NCBI RefSeq assembly: GCF_027579695.1
Contig: NC_083587.1
Coordinates: forward strand, 8,478,501-8,542,500
DNA length: 64,000 bases
Origin: Neoarius graeffei
Taxonomy: Eukaryota; Chordata; Actinopteri; Siluriformes; Ariidae
Direction of reading: 5' to 3'
The notes beneath the pieces are model-generated. The model searched no databases and had not been told where the DNA came from. It saw only the letters and a list, made by a program, of their open reading frames with translations. The position numbers were made by a program, and so were the translations under genes. Within the stretch, counting starts at the first letter, position 1. Each line of letters begins with the position of its first letter. This document shows positions 35,764-46,926 of the stretch, piece by piece.

Positions 35764-36677
35764 ATGTAGTCGTTTTTGTTGTGGGGTGTACTCATTTTTG
35801 CACCACCCTAATTTGAGTAAAACTGAAAAATGTGTAATCTAAGTTATATTATTAACCTTACTTTTTCCCGTTATAAGTTACTGATGTTATACTAAACTTT
35901 GTCTTTTCAACATTTTGGAAATTGTGTTCATTGAAATATTGTTTAAAATGTTACTTTTCAAAGGGGGTGTACTCATTTTTGCTGAGCACTGTAGCCTCGT
36001 TCAGGAGCTATCTGCTGACAGCTGCGCACTAGTTCTTGTGGTCGTCCTCTTGTAAACTGCTCCAAATGGTACAAGCAGTCTGCCTTTCCTGCCTTTTGCT
36101 CCACTCCTTGTTCAAAGGCTTTGATAAATGCCCTTTACTGGAGTGGATTCCTTTCAAATATGGGAATTTCTTGGGGTGGCAGGGACAATGTACTGTTGTC
36201 ACACTCAAGATGCAGCCGTTTTGTCTGTGCATGATGGTAAGGAGGTCACTAGATGAATATTGACCATTTTGCTGCTTTGAGAATTGCCTCTGCTCACCCT
36301 CCATTGGTGCCATTGTTGGCTGGCGACAAATTTGTTATAATGTTCCCATAGTATTGGTTTCTTGCTGTTGCTCATTGGGATTGTCTCACTGCTTTGAGGC
36401 AGCCTCAGACCACTGTTCCATTTCCTTTCTTTGCACATCCGGTAATTGTGGGTCATTAGATGGAAATGATCCCTTCATCACACTTTTTGTTGGCTTCCAG
36501 AATCACAGATTGTATTCCTTCACTATAGATAGTTTTCACATGACGTCACAGAGTCGGGGATTCCCTAGTGGTGGCCATCTTGTGGGTCAAGCTTACCATA
36601 CGGGTCACTGAGCACACATTGTAACGCGCAAGTACAAAGTCTTCAAAAGAACCCAAGCAGGCTATTTAAAGCTAGCA

Positions 36678-36891
36678 ATGGTGCACACCTGTTGTATTCA
36701 CGGCTGTCGTAATAGGTCAGATGATGACGTCAAGCGGAGCTTTTATGAAATTCCCACTGTACGGGAGCACGAAGGTGAGCAAACAAAGAAGCTCAGCATA
36801 CAAAGGAGAACTCTATGGCTTGCGAGAATCAACCGCAAGGATTATCAGCCTTCCAAACACAGCAAAGTCTGCTCCGATCATTTTATAAGTG
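36678..36891 (+). CDS. Complete THAP zinc finger exon (left arm)
   Basis: Starts MVHTCCIHGCRNRS and ends KVCSDHFISG at a consensus splice donor (GTAAGT at 36892). The C2CH zinc ligands are all present: the CCIHGC cysteines and the CSDH cysteine and histidine. The THAP tryptophan (TLWLARI), proline (FYEIP) and the HF after the last ligand are also kept. This is a full DNA-binding finger, about 71 residues, at the N-terminus as usual for transposon THAP proteins. No following exon is recognised inside the element. It is identical in the right arm. Confidence 0.8.
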
Positions 36892-37105
36892 GTAAGTTGT
36901 TTAAATAAGCAATCAGTTGTGTTTAAGTTTGTTTTTGGAAACCAAAACATCATGTAAACAATCTCTGGAGAATGCCTAACTGGAACCGCTGAGTGTACGT
37001 TTACATTGTAATGTACACTTAATATCGCTTGTTTGTCACGTTTCTATTTGACACTTGTCACTTCACTCACGCAAGGGTCATTTTTGAAAAACATTTTAGG
37101 TCTAT

Positions 37106-37558
37106 GGGATGCAAACAGTGCGCCTTTTGACGGATGCTGCCTTTTTCATGGCTGAATCGCGCAGATCCGATTTTTTTTTTTTTTAGGGGGGGCGTTGGAG
37201 TGTCTGATTATAATTTCAAAGTAAATTCTGTATTAAAATTACTAAATAAGCAAATCCGTTACAGTCCATGAAACAGGAAGTATAAGGATGAGAAAAAAAC
37301 AGTTTAAATCGGAAAGCTGCGCACATGTGCGCAGCTCGCGCAAATGTGCGCAGCTTTGATTTAAACTGTTTTTTTTCTCATCCTTATACTTCCTGTTTCA
37401 TGGACTGTAACGGATTTGCTTATTTAGTAATTTTAATACAGAATTTACTTTGAAATTATAATCAGACACTCCAACGCCCCCCCCCCCCCCCCCAAAAAAA
37501 AAATTGGATTTGCTGTGAAAAAGGCGGCATCCGCCAAAAGGCGCGCTGTTTGCATCCC
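37106..37558. repeat. 450-bp foldback inside the THAP element (left arm)
   Basis: Two inverted arms of about 210-220 bp, from GGGATGCAAACAGTGCGCC to GCGCGCTGTTTGCATCCC, meet at a small loop rich in TGCGCA. The inner 130 bp of each arm is almost perfect (for example TCATCCTTATACTTCCTGTT on one side and its inverse on the other). Homopolymer G or C runs flank the inner part and differ in length between the two giant arms. Confidence 0.9.
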
Positions 37559-37957
37559 AATGCATAACATTCAACAGTCTATTTAATGCTAGAATATATA
37601 AAGTTGTATATATCAGACAGCCTTTAAAGTTTGATGAAGTCAGTTTCAGGCTTTGGTAGCCCTGCACAGTCACTTGAAAATGCATCTTTGTCCACTTCGT
37701 AGGGGTCAATTCTCCCAATCAAGGCCAGTTTGGCTGCATACCGTTGTCGTGAGATGTCGTCTAATGTATCTATATACTTCTGTTTGCTTGATTTTGCCAA
37801 CATTGATCTTTATTTTAGAAAACTGACTATATAACTTCATAAATTCGTCCGAGATAACGTAGCCGGTTATGGCGATGGTCCATTTTGTTTGACCCACAAG
37901 ACGGCGGCTGGAGGGCGTTCCCTGGAATGCCGTGACGTCAGTGAAAACTATCTATAG

Positions 37958-38410
37958 GATTTAAGATGTTGATGGATTGCCATTTCCATTTTTCCCTTTC
38001 GAGATAGGAGTTCATGCCATCTGAGGGTGCTTGAGAAGAACTTTACAGATCTGAGGCCTGCAATACAGCCAGTTTAGCAGTTGATGCAGCCAGTTCAGTC
38101 TCATCTCAGTTAATTCTATGATAAATTGGACATAAACATTATCCTTCACAATAAAAGGAAATATTTTAAAAATATCAGCATTTGCCCAGAAGACTTTAAG
38201 TTTATCAGTCATTCATTTATTTACTTATTTATTAATGTGTTTGTTTATTTTACTGAGACATGCTCAAGTCCCAGGATGAGACAAAGAATGCAAAGGAAGC
38301 CAGTATTAAGTAGAAGGAACTTGGAATTTTGCATTCGTGATCTGCATCCAAGACCCTCCAATTTCCCTCTTCTGGTACATGGCTGAATAGGATTGCTCTT
38401 GGAAGGTGCA
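37958..38410. other. BEL/Pao remnant and simple sequence (left arm)
   Basis: The first 250 bp may belong to the BEL/Pao fossil. Near 38210-38245 is a TTTA-rich simple repeat. No gene is seen. Confidence 0.45.
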
Positions 38411-39213
38411 TTTCCTGAACGTCAAGTCAAGTTTATTTGTATAGCACTTTTAACAATAAACATTGTCACAAAGCAGCTTTACAGAATTTGAACGACTTAA
38501 AATATGAGCTAATTTTATCTCTAATCTATCCCCAACGAGCACGCCTGTGGCAAAGATGGCAAGGAAAAACTCCCTCAGATGACATGACGAAGAAACCTCG
38601 AGAGGAACCAGACTCAAAAGGGAACCCACCCCCATCCGGGCAACAACAGACAACATGACTATAACATTAACAGTCCGAACATAAAGTCAGCTTTGCTGAT
38701 GCTATAAACCCCCCCACCGACGGAGACCCGAGTGCAAAACTGTTCACAACAACCACAGTCCCAAAGTCAACAAGTCAACTGCAGTCCTAAAGTAAGCAAG
38801 TCAACTGCAGTCCCCAGCCACAAAAGCACCACTGTAAGAGTCCAGAGCGTCCTCCAGGCGCGACCCCCAACTGTCCATATGGGGCCCACCCTCCACAGGA
38901 GTGATGCGATGAGACTCCAACCAGACACAGGGCACCAGGATGGATCAGGCAGGTCCGAGGAGCAGAAGAGATTCAGCATCTCGATCCCAGGACCGACATG
39001 TAACTCAGAGGGACAGATTTGGGGGGGGGGGAGGGAACTGAGAGAAAAACACAGGTTGTTGGGTATGCTCAATGTCACCTGAATAAGTAGGAACAGTATA
39101 CATATTGCACTGAGTACAAGCAGCGACTTCGGCAACTAACTATGACAGCATAACTAAAAGGGGAGAGCCAGAAGGTAATACAGGCATGACGGAGTCCCAG
39201 AACATAAAGCATG
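38411..39213 (-). repeat. Common fish tail repeat at the axis (left copy plus spacer)
   Basis: The minus strand ends AATAAACTTGACTTGACGT and includes TCTCGAGGTTTCTTCGTCAT and AACATGACTATAACATTAAC (plus strand). This roughly 800-bp sequence is very widespread at the 3' ends of fish transcripts and has the TTGAC-type tail expected of a LINE or SINE 3' end. Open frames in it (for example 38450-38656) are by-products. The copy includes the 56-bp spacer. Confidence 0.75.
39158..39213. other. Spacer at the axis of the giant inverted repeat
   Basis: These 56 bases separate the arms. Base 39157 pairs with 39214 and the next pair (39158 with 39213) no longer matches. The spacer reads as the natural continuation of the fish tail repeat in the left arm (38411-39157), as I remember that repeat from other fish sequences. 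The right arm therefore begins inside the same repeat, 56 bases short of where the left arm stops, so the junction is asymmetric and not a perfect hairpin tip. Confidence 0.85.
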
Positions 39214-39956
39214 TTAGTTATGCTGTCATAGTTAGTTGCCGAAGTCGCTGCTTGTACTCAGTGCAATATGTATACTGTTCCTACTTATTCAGGTGACATT
39301 GAGCATACCCAACAACCTGTGTTTTTCTCTCAGTTCCCCCCCCCCCAAATCTGTCCCTCTGAGTTACATGTCGGTCCTGGGATCGAGATGCTGAATCTCT
39401 TCTGCTCCTCGGACCTGCCTGATCCATCCTGGTGCCCTGTGTCTGGTTGGAGTCTCATCGCATCACTCCTGTGGAGGGTGGGCCCCATATGGACAGTTGG
39501 GGGTCGCGCCTGGAGGACGCTCTGGACTCTTACAGTGGTGCTTTTGTGGCTGGGGACTGCAGTTGACTTGATTACTTTAGGACTGCAGTTGACTTGTTGA
39601 CTTTGGGACTGTGGTTGTTGTGAACAGTTTTGCACTCGGGTCTCCGTCGGTGGGGGGGTTTATAGCATCAGCAAAGCTGACTTTATGTTCGGACTGTTAA
39701 TGTTATAGTCATGTTGTCTGTTGTTGCCCGGATGGGGGTGGGTTCCCTTTTGAGTCTGGTTCCTCTCGAGGTTTCTTCGTCATGTCATCTGAGGGAGTTT
39801 TTCCTTGCCATCTTTGCCACAGGCGTGCTCGTTGGGGATAGATTAGAGATAAAATTAGCTCATATTTTAAGTCGTTCAAATTCTGTAAAGCTGCTTTGTG
39901 ACAATGTTTATTGTTAAAAGTGCTATACAAATAAACTTGACTTGACGTTCAGGAAA
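39214..39956 (+). repeat. Common fish tail repeat at the axis (right copy)
   Basis: Inverted partner of 38411-39157, lacking the last 56 bases that form the spacer. It differs from the left copy by single substitutions and a small change in a C-run. Confidence 0.75.
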
Positions 39957-40807
39957 TGCACCTTCCAAGAGCAATCCTATTCAGCCATGTACCAGAAGAG
40001 GGAAATTGGAGGGTCTTGGATGCAGATCACGAATGCAAAATTCCAAGTTCCTTCTACTTAATACTGGCTTCCTTTGCATTCTTTGTCTCATCCTGGGACT
40101 TGAGCATGTCTCAGTAAAATAAACAAACACATTAATAAATAAGTAAATAAATGAATGACTGATAAACTTAAAGTCTTCTGGGCAAATGCTGATATTTTTA
40201 AAATATTTCCTTTTATTGTGAAGGATAATGTTTATGTCCAATTTATCATAGAATTAACTGAGATGAGACTGAACTGGCTGCATCAACTGCTAAACTGGCT
40301 GTATTGCAGGCCTCAGATCTGTAAAGTTCTTCTCAAGCACCCTCAGATGGCATGAACTCCTATCTCGAAAGGGAAAAATGGAAATGGCAATCCATCAACA
40401 TCTTAAATCCTATAGATAGTTTTCACTGACGTCACGGCATTCCAGGGAACGCCCTCCAGCCGCCGTCTTGTGGGTCAAACAAAATGGACCATCGCCATAA
40501 CCGGCTACGTTATCTCGGACGAATTTATGAAGTTATATAGTCAGTTTTCTAAAATAAAGATCAATGTTGGCAAAATCAAGCAAACAGAAGTATATAGATA
40601 CATTAGACGACATCTCACGACAACGGTATGCAGCCAAACTGGCCTTGATTGGGGGAATTGACCCCTACGAAGTGGACAAAGATGCATTTTCAAGTGACTG
40701 TGCAGGGCTACCAAAGCCTGAAACTGACTTCATCAAACTTTAAAGGCTGTCTGATATATACAACTTTATATATTCTAGCATTAAATAGACTGTTGAATGT
40801 TATGCAT

Positions 40808-41260
40808 TGGGATGCAAACAGCGCGCCGTTTGGCGGATGCCGCCTTTTTCACAGCAAATCCAATTTTTTTTGGGGGGGGGGGGGGGGCGTTGGAGTGTCT
40901 GATTATAATTTCAAAGTAAATTCTGTATTAAAATTACTAAATAAGCAAATCCGTTACAGTCCATGAAACAGGAAGTATAAGGATGAGAAAAAAAACAGTT
41001 TAAATCAAAGCTGCGCACATTTGCGCGAGCTGCGCACATGTGCGCAGCTTTCCGATTTAAACTGTTTTTTTCTCATCCTTATACTTCCTGTTTCATGGAC
41101 TGTAACGGATTTGCTTATTTAGTAATTTTAATACAGAATTTACTTTGAAATTATAATCAGACACTCCAACGCCCCCCCTAAAAAAAAAAAAAATCGGATC
41201 TGCGCGATTCAGCCATGAAAAAGGCAGCATCCGTCAAAAGGCGCACTGTTTGCATCCCAT
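40808..41260. repeat. 450-bp foldback inside the THAP element (right arm)
   Basis: Inverted arms around a TGCGCA-rich loop, mirror of 37106-37558. Confidence 0.88.
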
Positions 41261-41472
41261 AGACCTAAAATGTTTTTCAAAAATGACCCTTGCGTGAGTG
41301 AAGTGACAAGTGTCAAATAGAAACGTGACAAACAAGCGATATTAAGTGTACATTACAATGTAAACGTACACTCAGCGGTTCCAGTTAGGCATTCTCCAGA
41401 GATTGTTTACATGATGTTTTGGTTTCCAAAAACAAACTTAAACACAACTGATTGCTTATTTAAACAACTTAC

Positions 41473-41686
41473 CACTTATAAAATGATCGGAGCAGACTTT
41501 GCTGTGTTTGGAAGGCTGATAATCCTTGCGGTTGATTCTCGCAAGCCATAGAGTTCTCCTTTGTATGCTGAGCTTCTTTGTTTGCTCACCTTCGTGCTCC
41601 CGTACAGTGGGAATTTCATAAAAGCTCCGCTTGACGTCATCATCTGACCTATTACGACAGCCGTGAATACAACAGGTGTGCACCAT
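41473..41686 (-). CDS. Complete THAP zinc finger exon (right arm)
   Basis: Identical in protein to the exon at 36678-36891, with the same splice donor on the minus strand. All C2CH ligands are present (CCIHGC and CSDH). If both arms are real, the genome has two identical copies 5 kb apart in opposite orientation. Confidence 0.8.
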
Positions 41687-42372
41687 TGCTAGCTTTAAAT
41701 AGCCTGCTTGGGTTCTTTTGAAGACTTTGTACTTGCGCGTTACAATGTGTGCTCAGTGACCCGTATGGTAAGCTTGACCCACAAGATGGCCACCACTAGG
41801 GAATCCCCGACTCTGTGACGTCATGTGAAAACTATCTATAGTGAAGGAATACAATCTGTGATTCTGGAAGCCAACAAAAAGTGTGATGAAGGGATCATTT
41901 CCATCTAATGACCCACAATTACCGGATGTGCAAAGAAAGGAAATGGAACAGTGGTCTGAGGCTGCCTCAAAGCAGTGAGACAATCCCAATGAGCAACAGC
42001 AAGAAACCAATACTATGGGAACATTATAACAAATTTGTCGCCAGCCAACAATGGCACCAATGGAGGGTGAGCAGAGGCAATTCTCAAAGCAGCAAAATGG
42101 TCAATATTCATCTAGTGACCTCCTTACCATCATGCACAGACAAAACGGCTGCATCTTGAGTGTGACAACAGTACATTGTCCCTGCCACCCCAAGAAATTC
42201 CCATATTTGAAAGGAATCCACTCCAGTAAAGGGCATTTATCAAAGCCTTTGAACAAGGAGTGGAGCAAAAGGCAGGAAAGGCAGACTGCTTGTACCATTT
42301 GGAGCAGTTTACAAGAGGACGACCACAAGAACTAGTGCGCAGCTGTCAGCAGATAGCTCCTGAACGAGGCTA

Positions 42373-44477
42373 CAGTGCTCAGCAAAAATGAGTACACCCC
42401 CTTTGAAAAGTAACATTTTAAACAATATTTCAATGAACACAATTTCCAAAATGTTGAAAAGACAAAGTTTAGTATAACATCAGTAACTTATAACGGGAAA
42501 AAGTAAGGTTAATAATATAACTTAGATTACACATTTTTCAGTTTTACTCAAATTAGGGTGGTGCAAAAATGAGTACACCCCACAACAAAAACGACTACAT
42601 CTAGTACTTTGTATGGCCTCCATGATTTTTAATGACAGCACCAAGTCTTCTAGGCATGGAATGAACAAGTTAGCGACATTTTGCAACATCAATCTTTTTC
42701 CATTCTTCAACAATGACCTCTTTTAATGACTGGATGCTGGATGGAGAGTGATGCTCAACTTGTCTCTTCAGGATTCCCCATAGGTGTTAGATTGGGTTCA
42801 GATCAGGAGACATACTTGGCCACTGAATCACTTTCACCCTGTTCTTCTTCAGAAATCCAACAGTGGCCTTAGATGTGTGTTTAGTCATGTTGGAAAAGTG
42901 CATGACAACCAAGGGCATGGAGTGATGGGAAATGCAGCTCCCCGACACCAGCAGCACTCATGCAGGCCCACATAAGGACACTGCCACCACCATGTTTCAC
43001 TGTAGGCACCCTGCATTTTTCTTTGTATTCTTCACCTTTGTGACACCATACAGTTTTGAAGCCATCAGTTCCAAAAACTTTTATCTTGCTCTCATCACTC
43101 CAGAGTACAGAGTCCCAGTAGTCTTCATCATTGTCAGCATGGGCCCTAGAAAAATCTAGCTGGGCTTTTTTTGTGCCTGGGCTTTAGGAGAGGCTTCTTT
43201 CGTGGACGGCATCCATGCATGCCATTCCTCTGCACTGTACGCCGTATTGTGTCACGGGAAATAGTCACCCCAGTTTGGCTTTCTACTTCTTTAGATAACT
43301 GCAGTGAACTTGCATGCCGATTTTCTTCAACCCTTCTCATCAGAAGATGCTCCTGTTGAGGTGTTAACTTCCATGGATGACCTGGATGTCTCTGTTGCCC
43401 CTTTTCCACCAAAGCAGTTCCAGGGCTGGTTCGGGGCCAGTGCTTGGTTTGGAACTGGGTTTTCTGTTTCCACTGACAAAGGCTCTGGGGACAGAAAAAC
43501 CGGTTCCAGGCTAGCACCAACTCTCTGCTGGGCCAGAGGAAAGAACCACTTACGTCAGCGGGGGGGCAGAGTTGTTAAGACCAACATCAATAACAAGACC
43601 GTAAAAGATCGCCATTTTTAAGCGACGAAAAGCAGCAGCTGTACAAACGTGAAGTCATCCATTATTATTATTGTTGTTGTTGTTGTTGCCGCTGCTGCTT
43701 CTTCCGTGTTGTTTTTGCTTTGATATTCGCGCCAAGGTTTATGTAAACGTAGCACCGTAACTTCCGTATACAGCGACGTAACTGACGTATACAGCAACGT
43801 AATGACGTGGCTCCGCTTAGCACCGCGAGCGATGGAAAAGCAAACTGGTTCTCAGCCGGCTCGCAAGTTGAACGAGTTGTGAACCAGCACCAGCACTGGC
43901 TCCGAACCAGCCCTGGAACTGATTTGGTGGAAAAGGGGTATGTGAGATGGTTGCAGTTCCATCTTTCTTAAATTTTTGTACCACTTTTTCTACAGTATTC
44001 TGACTGATAAGTAAAGCTTTGCTGATCTTCTTGTAGCCTTCACCTTTGTGGTGTAAAGAAATTATTTTCTTTGGGGAATTCTGAAGAGACAAGTTGAGCA
44101 TCACTCTCCATCCAGCATCCAGTCACTAAAAGAGGTCATTGTTGAAGAATGGAAAAAGATTGATGTTGCAAAATGTCACCAACTTGTTCATTCCATGCCT
44201 AGAAGACTTGGTGCGGTCATTAAAAATCATGGAGGCCATACAAAGTACTAGATATAGTAGTTTTTGTTGTGGGGTGAACTCATTTTTGCACCACCCTAAT
44301 TTGAGTAAAACTAAAAAAAAAAAAATAATGTGTAATCTAAGTTATATTATTAACCTTACTTTCACGTTATAAATTAAACAGATGTTATATAAAACTTTGT
44401 CTCATCAACATTTTGGAAATTGGTTTGTTTAAAATATTACTTTTCAAAGGGGGTGTACTCATTTACGCTGAGCACTG
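42373..44477 (-). mobile_element. Tc1-like element with a MITE inside (right arm)
   Basis: Mirror of 33886-35991, flanked by TA at 42371-42372 and 44478-44479. The same inverted 3'-end structure and the same degraded transposase. An A/T homopolymer near 43167-43173 is one base shorter than its partner, so the readable frame differs there. Confidence 0.88.
43396..43940. mobile_element. MITE in the Tc1 transposase (right arm)
   Basis: Mirror of 34423-34967, 545 bp, with the duplication TGT (43393-43395 and 43941-43943). Confidence 0.85.
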
Positions 44478-44574
44478 TATATTGAGGTATTTCACCTGAC
44501 GTCACAGGGTCACGTGACGCCCACCATTTTGGACGGCAAGCTAGCTAATGTCAACAACAGTAGCTAGTATGTTA

Positions 44575-44885
44575 CTGTAGCAATATTTACGTTCAGTCAT
44601 TTGGATGACTGTTAAAACCTTTCAGTCTCAAGTTTTTCCTTTACTGGATTTACTAGTTTACTGAGCTAGCGCGCGATGGCTCCCGGCCCGGCCGGAGAGC
44701 GCACGATGGCTCCCGGCCCGGCCGGAGAGCGCGCGATGGCTCCCGGCCCGGCCGGAGAGCGCGCGATGGCTCCCGGCCCGGCCGAGCGCGCTAGCTCAGT
44801 AAACTAGTAAATCCAGTAAAGGAAAAACTTGAGACTGAAAGGTTTTAACAGTCATCCAAATGACTGAACGTAAACATTGCTACAG
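44575..44885. repeat. Hairpin around a 30-bp GC-rich minisatellite (right arm)
   Basis: Mirror of 33480-33790. The stem on one side is 3 bp longer than in the left copy. Confidence 0.83.
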
Positions 44886-45225
44886 TAACATACCAGCTAC
44901 AATGTTGTTGACATTAGCTAGTGCTAACAGCTAGCTGCTAGTACACTGCTACAACACAGACACCGACCCTAATAATACAGTTCTTAGTCATTGCCTGGTA
45001 ACAGCAAATTTATAACGGGCCATGTCTCAACAGACTAAGAAGTTATTTCAATGACATTTAATAACATTTTGTTTATCCTGAGGACCGAAAGTAAATGAAA
45101 ATGTGAACAAACCTTAGCTGTAATCAGATGGCGACCACCGGCTCCAGGGACGACCCGCTGATGTAGGCATGTTACCCAGCCTGACAAAATATTTGTAGGC
45201 ATCCAAACTCTTATACGCTTTCAGA

Positions 45226-45501
45226 TCAATACCTGTATAGCGATGGGTTTTTAACGACATAGGTATACAGATCATGTGGGCCGATGTCAGGTAAAGACGA
45301 GGGCTTCGTGTACTTCCGTACGTCAGTGAACAATCCTGGTGGAAGCAGGTAAACGTCGTTCTCTAAGCCTGCTAACCTCAATTTTTGCAAATACCTCTCC
45401 CTCTGCTCACCCTGTAAATGCCCTACGTCGCTGGATAGTGAAGGTGTTTTCTGCATCTCGCTCCTTTTTCTTATGTTTTTCGTTTGTCGCCTTCCTCGCA
45501 T
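45226..45501 (-). CDS. YqaJ-type transposon protein, N-terminal exon (right arm)
   Basis: Same 91-residue frame as 32857-33132, identical in protein (RERYLQKLRLAGLENDVYLL and YTYVVKNPSLY). The later YqaJ domain is again absent. Confidence 0.5.
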   Translation of the reverse strand: MRGRRQTKNIRKRSEMQKTPSLSSDVGHLQGEQRERYLQKLRLAGLENDVYLLPPGLFTDVRKYTKPSSLPDIGPHDLYTYVVKNPSLYRY

Positions 45502-46244
45502 TCAAACTGATTCGAGCCGTGCCGTCCAAAATGGCAGCATCACATGACTTGGTCACGTGAGTGAAATACCTCAGTAGTGGCAAGGGATCTTTTACAGGAA
45601 TGCTTTGGGAATCCATAGAAAATTGCAACTGCCTATATGGAAAGAGCTCTGGCACGGCAAACAATAAAATCTGAGGATGTTAAATCACTTCGAGCCTACT
45701 CCTTATTCTTGCATGGTTGCTGTAAATGTAATAGAGGAGCTGCCATATGTGCAAGAGCAGGACATGCCAGTGAATATGAGGACCATCATCTCAAAGTTAT
45801 CTTTTAAGATGAGGGAGCAATGGAGGACTAAAGCACATGAAATAATGGAAACAAGTAACCATAGAGCTTGTTTCAGTGATCTGGTTACATTCATTGAACG
45901 ACAAGTCAAAATTCTCTCCGATCCTTTGTTTGATGACATACAAGATCCATCATTTGGTGCCGTAGGGGAAAAGAATCCCAACAAGTTTAAATTGCAGCCC
46001 AGGGATAGAATAAAAGGAAATATTGTCACCACAACAGTAACATCTATGGATTTGTCTGAGGGAGTTCTTGAACCAACTTCAGATTTAGAGACATCTAAAG
46101 GAGTTGAATGTCTTTGTTGTGCTTATAGTCACACTTTGGATGAGTGCAAGAAGTTTCAGAGAAAGGGGCACAAGGAAAAGATAATCTTCCTGAAGGAAAG
46201 GGGAGTTTGCTTTGCATGTTTACATTCTGGGCTTCTGAGTCATA

Positions 46245-46926
46245 GGCTACGTTTACATTACGTCGAATCAGCGGATCATCAGATTAACGTTCTTAAAACG
46301 ATTTGCGTTTACACTAAAACCGTTAGCCGTGCACACAGCAACACCAATACACAGATACGCTCGGCTCCGCAGGCATCCTGCGCTCCAAATCACTCCGCCC
46401 TGAACAGCGAGTGCCCTCTGGAGGGTGCACACTCCAGCCCTGCGCAGCTCACACAGCGCGCGAGTGAAGTGCACAAGCCACGATTCGGGACTGAGCCGCT
46501 GTGTGTGTGATCCCAGCGCATATCACTTACTACTTGCAAGTGGAAGGATGGCAAGCCTAAAGACAATCATAACTACGCAATGGGCAGTATTTGCATCAGT
46601 ATTTTCATACTTTTATACTCTTTAATGAAAGGTGATACAAGGCGGAAGTCCGCGCCGTTTTTCAGCAGTCGCGTCACATGACCAATGCCAGCGAATCAGG
46701 AAGGTGGATGTCACAGTGACATTGTCCAATGAGGACGCCAGCTAGAGCTCAGCACAGCGTATTCGCGTATCTCAATGTTTACACAGCACCGGAGCTGACA
46801 CGATCTGGATTGAATACGTGGACGCTGGCGGATTCCCGTTTCCCGGCTTTTCCAGGTGGTTTAATGTAAATGGACAGTGCATCCGTGAAGAAAACGAGAC
46901 AGATACGGTCTAATGTAAACGTAGCC
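46245..46926. mobile_element. Harbinger-like MITE in the BEL/Pao fossil (right arm)
   Basis: Mirror of 31432-32113, 682 bp, duplication ATA at 46242-46244 and 46927-46929. Confidence 0.87.

Larger units (their letters stand above)
33886..35991 (+). mobile_element. Tc1-like element, same inverted-end form, with a MITE inside (left arm)
   Basis: The termini CAGTGCTCAGCGTAAATGAG and inverted CAGTGCTCAGCAAAAATGAG are flanked by TA (33884-33885 and 35992-35993). The first 400 bp (33886-34290) are an inverted copy of the 3' coding end, and the junction with the true N-terminal region (CCCCAAAGAAAATAATTTCT) is the same as in 4040-5659. A 545-bp MITE interrupts the transposase at 34423-34967. Transposase pieces occur on the plus strand from 34291 to 35763. 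Confidence 0.9.
36523..37957 (+). mobile_element. THAP-exon TIR element with a large foldback (left arm)
   Basis: The terminal inverted repeats CTATAGATAGTTTTCAC continue into a TGACGTCA region, and TGTGGGTCAA is also shared between ends. The target is probably a TA or AT dinucleotide. It carries one THAP exon (36678-36891) with a splice donor and a 450-bp inner inverted repeat (37106-37558), but no catalytic domain. The ends resemble those of the 32785-33880 element (TTTTCAC or TTTCAC followed by ACGTCA or ACGTGA), so both may derive from one superfamily such as ISL2EU. Confidence 0.7.
30776..38210 (-). mobile_element. BEL/Pao retrotransposon fossil in pieces (left arm)
   Basis: A broken LTR-class element on the minus strand, split by later insertions. 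Recognisable parts are a gag-like region near 36016-36520 and 32114-32784, with a possible leader near 37958-38210. They show SEDVKSLRAYSLFL, MREQWRTKAHEIMET and a C-x2-C zinc-knuckle-like segment. A Pao-type protease (peptidase A17) region lies at 30776-31430, with VNDLVTPEDLTNWPYLSKVY and NGPYAIKTLLEWVISGPL. No reverse transcriptase or integrase is seen. Insertions into it are a MITE (31432-32113), a TIR element (32785-33880), a Tc1-like element (33886-35991) and a THAP-exon element (36523-37957). It is the oldest layer of this block and has several breaks besides the insertions. Confidence 0.8.
40410..41841 (-). mobile_element. THAP-exon TIR element with a large foldback (right arm)
   Basis: Mirror of 36523-37957 with the same CTATAGATAGTTTTCAC ends. 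Inner foldback at about 40808-41260; G-run lengths differ from the left copy. Confidence 0.7.
44483..45573 (-). mobile_element. TIR element with a YqaJ-type reading frame (right arm)
   Basis: Mirror of 32785-33880 with TGAGGTATTTCAC ends. It is about 5 bp shorter, with small indels next to the TIR and in the hairpin. The 30-bp minisatellite has four units starting near 44675. Confidence 0.65.

Noticed and set aside
30776-38210. Treating the separate BEL/Pao parts as a working element
   Set aside because: It is broken and interrupted by four insertions, with no reverse transcriptase or integrase seen, so it is listed only as a fossil.
38450-38656. Open frames in the tail repeat at the axis, and mirrored ones at 39268-39917
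   Set aside because: They lie in a widespread fish repeat that often produces spurious protein predictions. No conserved domain is present.
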